Source: Apostichopus japonicus (lineage: Eukaryota > Echinodermata > Holothuroidea > Aspidochirotida > Stichopodidae). Taken from it: a stretch of DNA of 64,000 nucleotides. Below the pieces are notes generated by a model. The model had not been told where the DNA came from. It saw only the letters and a list, made by a program, of their open reading frames with translations, and ran no database searches. The position numbers and the translations under genes are program-made. The stretch is from positions 25,309,611 through 25,373,610 of the forward strand of contig NC_092576.1 in the NCBI RefSeq assembly GCF_037975245.1, in the 5' to 3' direction. Shown in pieces: positions 62,210 through 64,000 of this stretch (positions within the stretch are counted from its first letter, which is position 1; every line of letters begins with the position of its first letter).

Positions 62210-64000
62210 GGTATATTGCAATGGCATTGTTTGTTCACCAACACTTACTCAAGCAAACAATTGGACATCGCCTCCCATTCCAGGACCATTCGATACCGGG
62301 TCTAATGATCAAGGATTGAATATAACAATAAAGGATTTCCATATGTTTGAAACTACAGGTCATTGATTCAATGTTACTTACACCATAACAAAGGACATCC
62401 TTTTAACCCTCATTAGGTAAGTAAATAAGGTAAACAGATTGTACCAATCAATGAAAGTATTAAGAGATGTGGACATTGTGCAGGACCGGGTGACACAGAG
62501 GAGGGAATTCCCCACTCTCCCCTACACCCTACACCCCACCCCCTCTACACACGCACACGTTAGACCTCATTTAGTGTAAATGTGTATACAAGTTTTTACA
62601 TTTTGGGTGAGTTTGATTGTGAGTGAATTCCTTTTTCTTTAAGTTGATTTTGAACTCACCTGTGTGATGATGTGCTTTCTCCGTTGTTTATGTTAACTAA
62701 ATAGTCTACACTTATGTCATCAGTCATCATTTGTTGCCCTACAAATATCCCGTTAACATTCCCGTTGCGGAAAAGATTGTGTATAGGAACTTAGGGAAAA
62801 TAATGTATCGCAGGTCTTCCTTACTCCCCTCTCCTACTTCGCACACTGTATATAAGTAACATGCATTTTTTTGGTAAGACAACTATCAACAACTTAACAA
62901 ACTTGTAATAGTACAAGTGGGATCAGTGCAAGACCTTATTTTATAAAGAAAATTAAGCTTCTCATCCCCCTCGCTCGAACAAACACAACCTTTTCCTTTT
63001 ATTTGAGTTTAAACTTACCAGTGTGATGTAATGGTGTTAATATTAATTGCATACACTTAAATTCTCCATTCGAAGCTATTTATATAGCTCGTTCACATTC
63101 ACGTCGCGGAATATTGAGAGGTACAATTTGGGAGGCTGTGTCAAAAAACTTAGGGACAGTAACTTGTGTCAGGTCCCGACAAGAGTTAACGTACCCGCCC
63201 CTCCGTACGTATATAGGTCATGCGTCAACTAGAAAACCTATACTTGCATAGGTACATCTGAAGTGTATTAAGTCAATATATTTCACTTATCAATGAAGAA
63301 ATGAAGGAACGTGGGGGTGGTTTGAACTATCTCTGTGTTTGGTTTCTTGTTTGTTCCCCAGTGATATTGCTGAGTAAGGTATTATCGAGAATAGCATCCC
63401 CTGACAAAAAAAAAATTGAAGTTGGATATTCCCATCTGTTTCACATTTTGCACCTCAAATGACCCACGAAATAAAAAATAAAACATTTTATTTGGTACAC
63501 TAAATGTTAAACATCACCATCTGGAAAATAAGACTCTTTTTTGTTCACATATAACCTGACTTTCAAAAAAATATCTACTGAAACCAAAATGATTCTTAAA
63601 CTCAAAATAAAGCAGTTCAGATACTAAGTGTGATATCCTACCAGTTCCTTTTCGTCGGAAATGTTGTGACCCTTCCAGAGTGAACTCTTGCCTTTTGCTA
63701 ATTCAAAATGATTTCTGACATCCGGTTTAACAAAAATCGAGTTCTTACTGTCTGTTCGGGTAATTCTTGTTCTATCCGTGCAAGTTATCCTTTTTGGGAA
63801 AGCGTATTTTAAAGTTGGATGTCACATACATACATAATTATTATAAAATCGCAAACGGTGTATCAATCAATATTAAACCTAAGCATATTAATTGAGAGTT
63901 TGATCAAAGGGTTTGTGTAAGAGTGCATACCTAACACAGTCATCGGAAAAGTGAGAAAATAACAACCATGAATTAATTCAGCAATCGGCAAAAAGAGAAA
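62210..64000. other. AT-rich DNA with a weak internal repeat
   Basis: Segments near 62640-62850 and 62990-63200 share a loose order: T-rich run, AA(C)TCACCTGTGTGATG or AACTTACCAGTGTGATG, later CGT(T/C)GCGGAA, AACTTAGGGA and CAGGTC. This suggests an old tandem duplication of about 350 bp. No gene is supported to the end of the window. Confidence 0.4.

Overview
The window is AT-rich, intron-rich eukaryotic DNA. It carries no bacterial-type genes and has long non-coding stretches, several transposon families and at least one multi-exon gene. A death-fold/NACHT immune receptor of the expanded invertebrate NLR type, Penelope-like retroelements with hammerhead ribozymes, and tRNA- and snRNA-derived SINEs suggest a marine invertebrate. 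An echinoderm such as a sea cucumber is plausible but not proven. Everything below was read by eye; splice sites and repeat borders are predictions.

Main gene. On the minus strand, positions 35872 to 30486 give a five-exon model in which every exon junction keeps frame. It predicts an NLR-like protein of about 725 residues: a short N-terminus, a death-fold domain most like a death effector domain (DED), a complete NACHT ATPase with Walker A, Walker B and winged-helix motifs, and one leucine-rich exon with a short tail. Downstream on the same strand lie a second copy of the leucine-rich exon (21396-21188) and a second copy of the terminal exon (17353-17263), with the same splice phases but no second NACHT exon in the window. 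The locus is therefore either one receptor with alternative 3' cassettes or a partial tandem duplication. Further small minus-strand exon candidates lie at 29.2-30.0, 18.4, 13.0, 8.1-8.3 and 7.5-7.75 kb.

Mobile DNA. Two Penelope-like element tails (about 20.6-21.03 and 27.39-28.92 kb, plus strand) carry a hammerhead-type motif, and the second also keeps remnants of reverse transcriptase and GIY-YIG endonuclease. A hAT-type MITE with an exact 8-bp target duplication lies at 25611-26252 and holds three tandem 138-bp units. A decayed LINE fills 44.7-48.9 kb on the minus strand. Two tRNA-derived SINE families have two copies each (30.7 and 41.6 kb; 15.45-15.7 and 40.15-40.46 kb). A SINE-like element headed by the first ~46 nt of U2 snRNA, with an inverted partner, lies at 54.13-54.46 kb.

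Other regions. 0-7.4 kb, 16-17.2 kb, 41.9-44.7 kb and 50-64 kb are mostly gene-poor, AT-rich DNA with decayed tandem and dispersed repeats. These include a ~430-bp direct repeat pair (59.9 and 61.8 kb) around a CpG-rich patch at 60.9-61.14 kb. Long (TA)n arrays lie near 15.7, 39.1, 39.6 and 56.1 kb.
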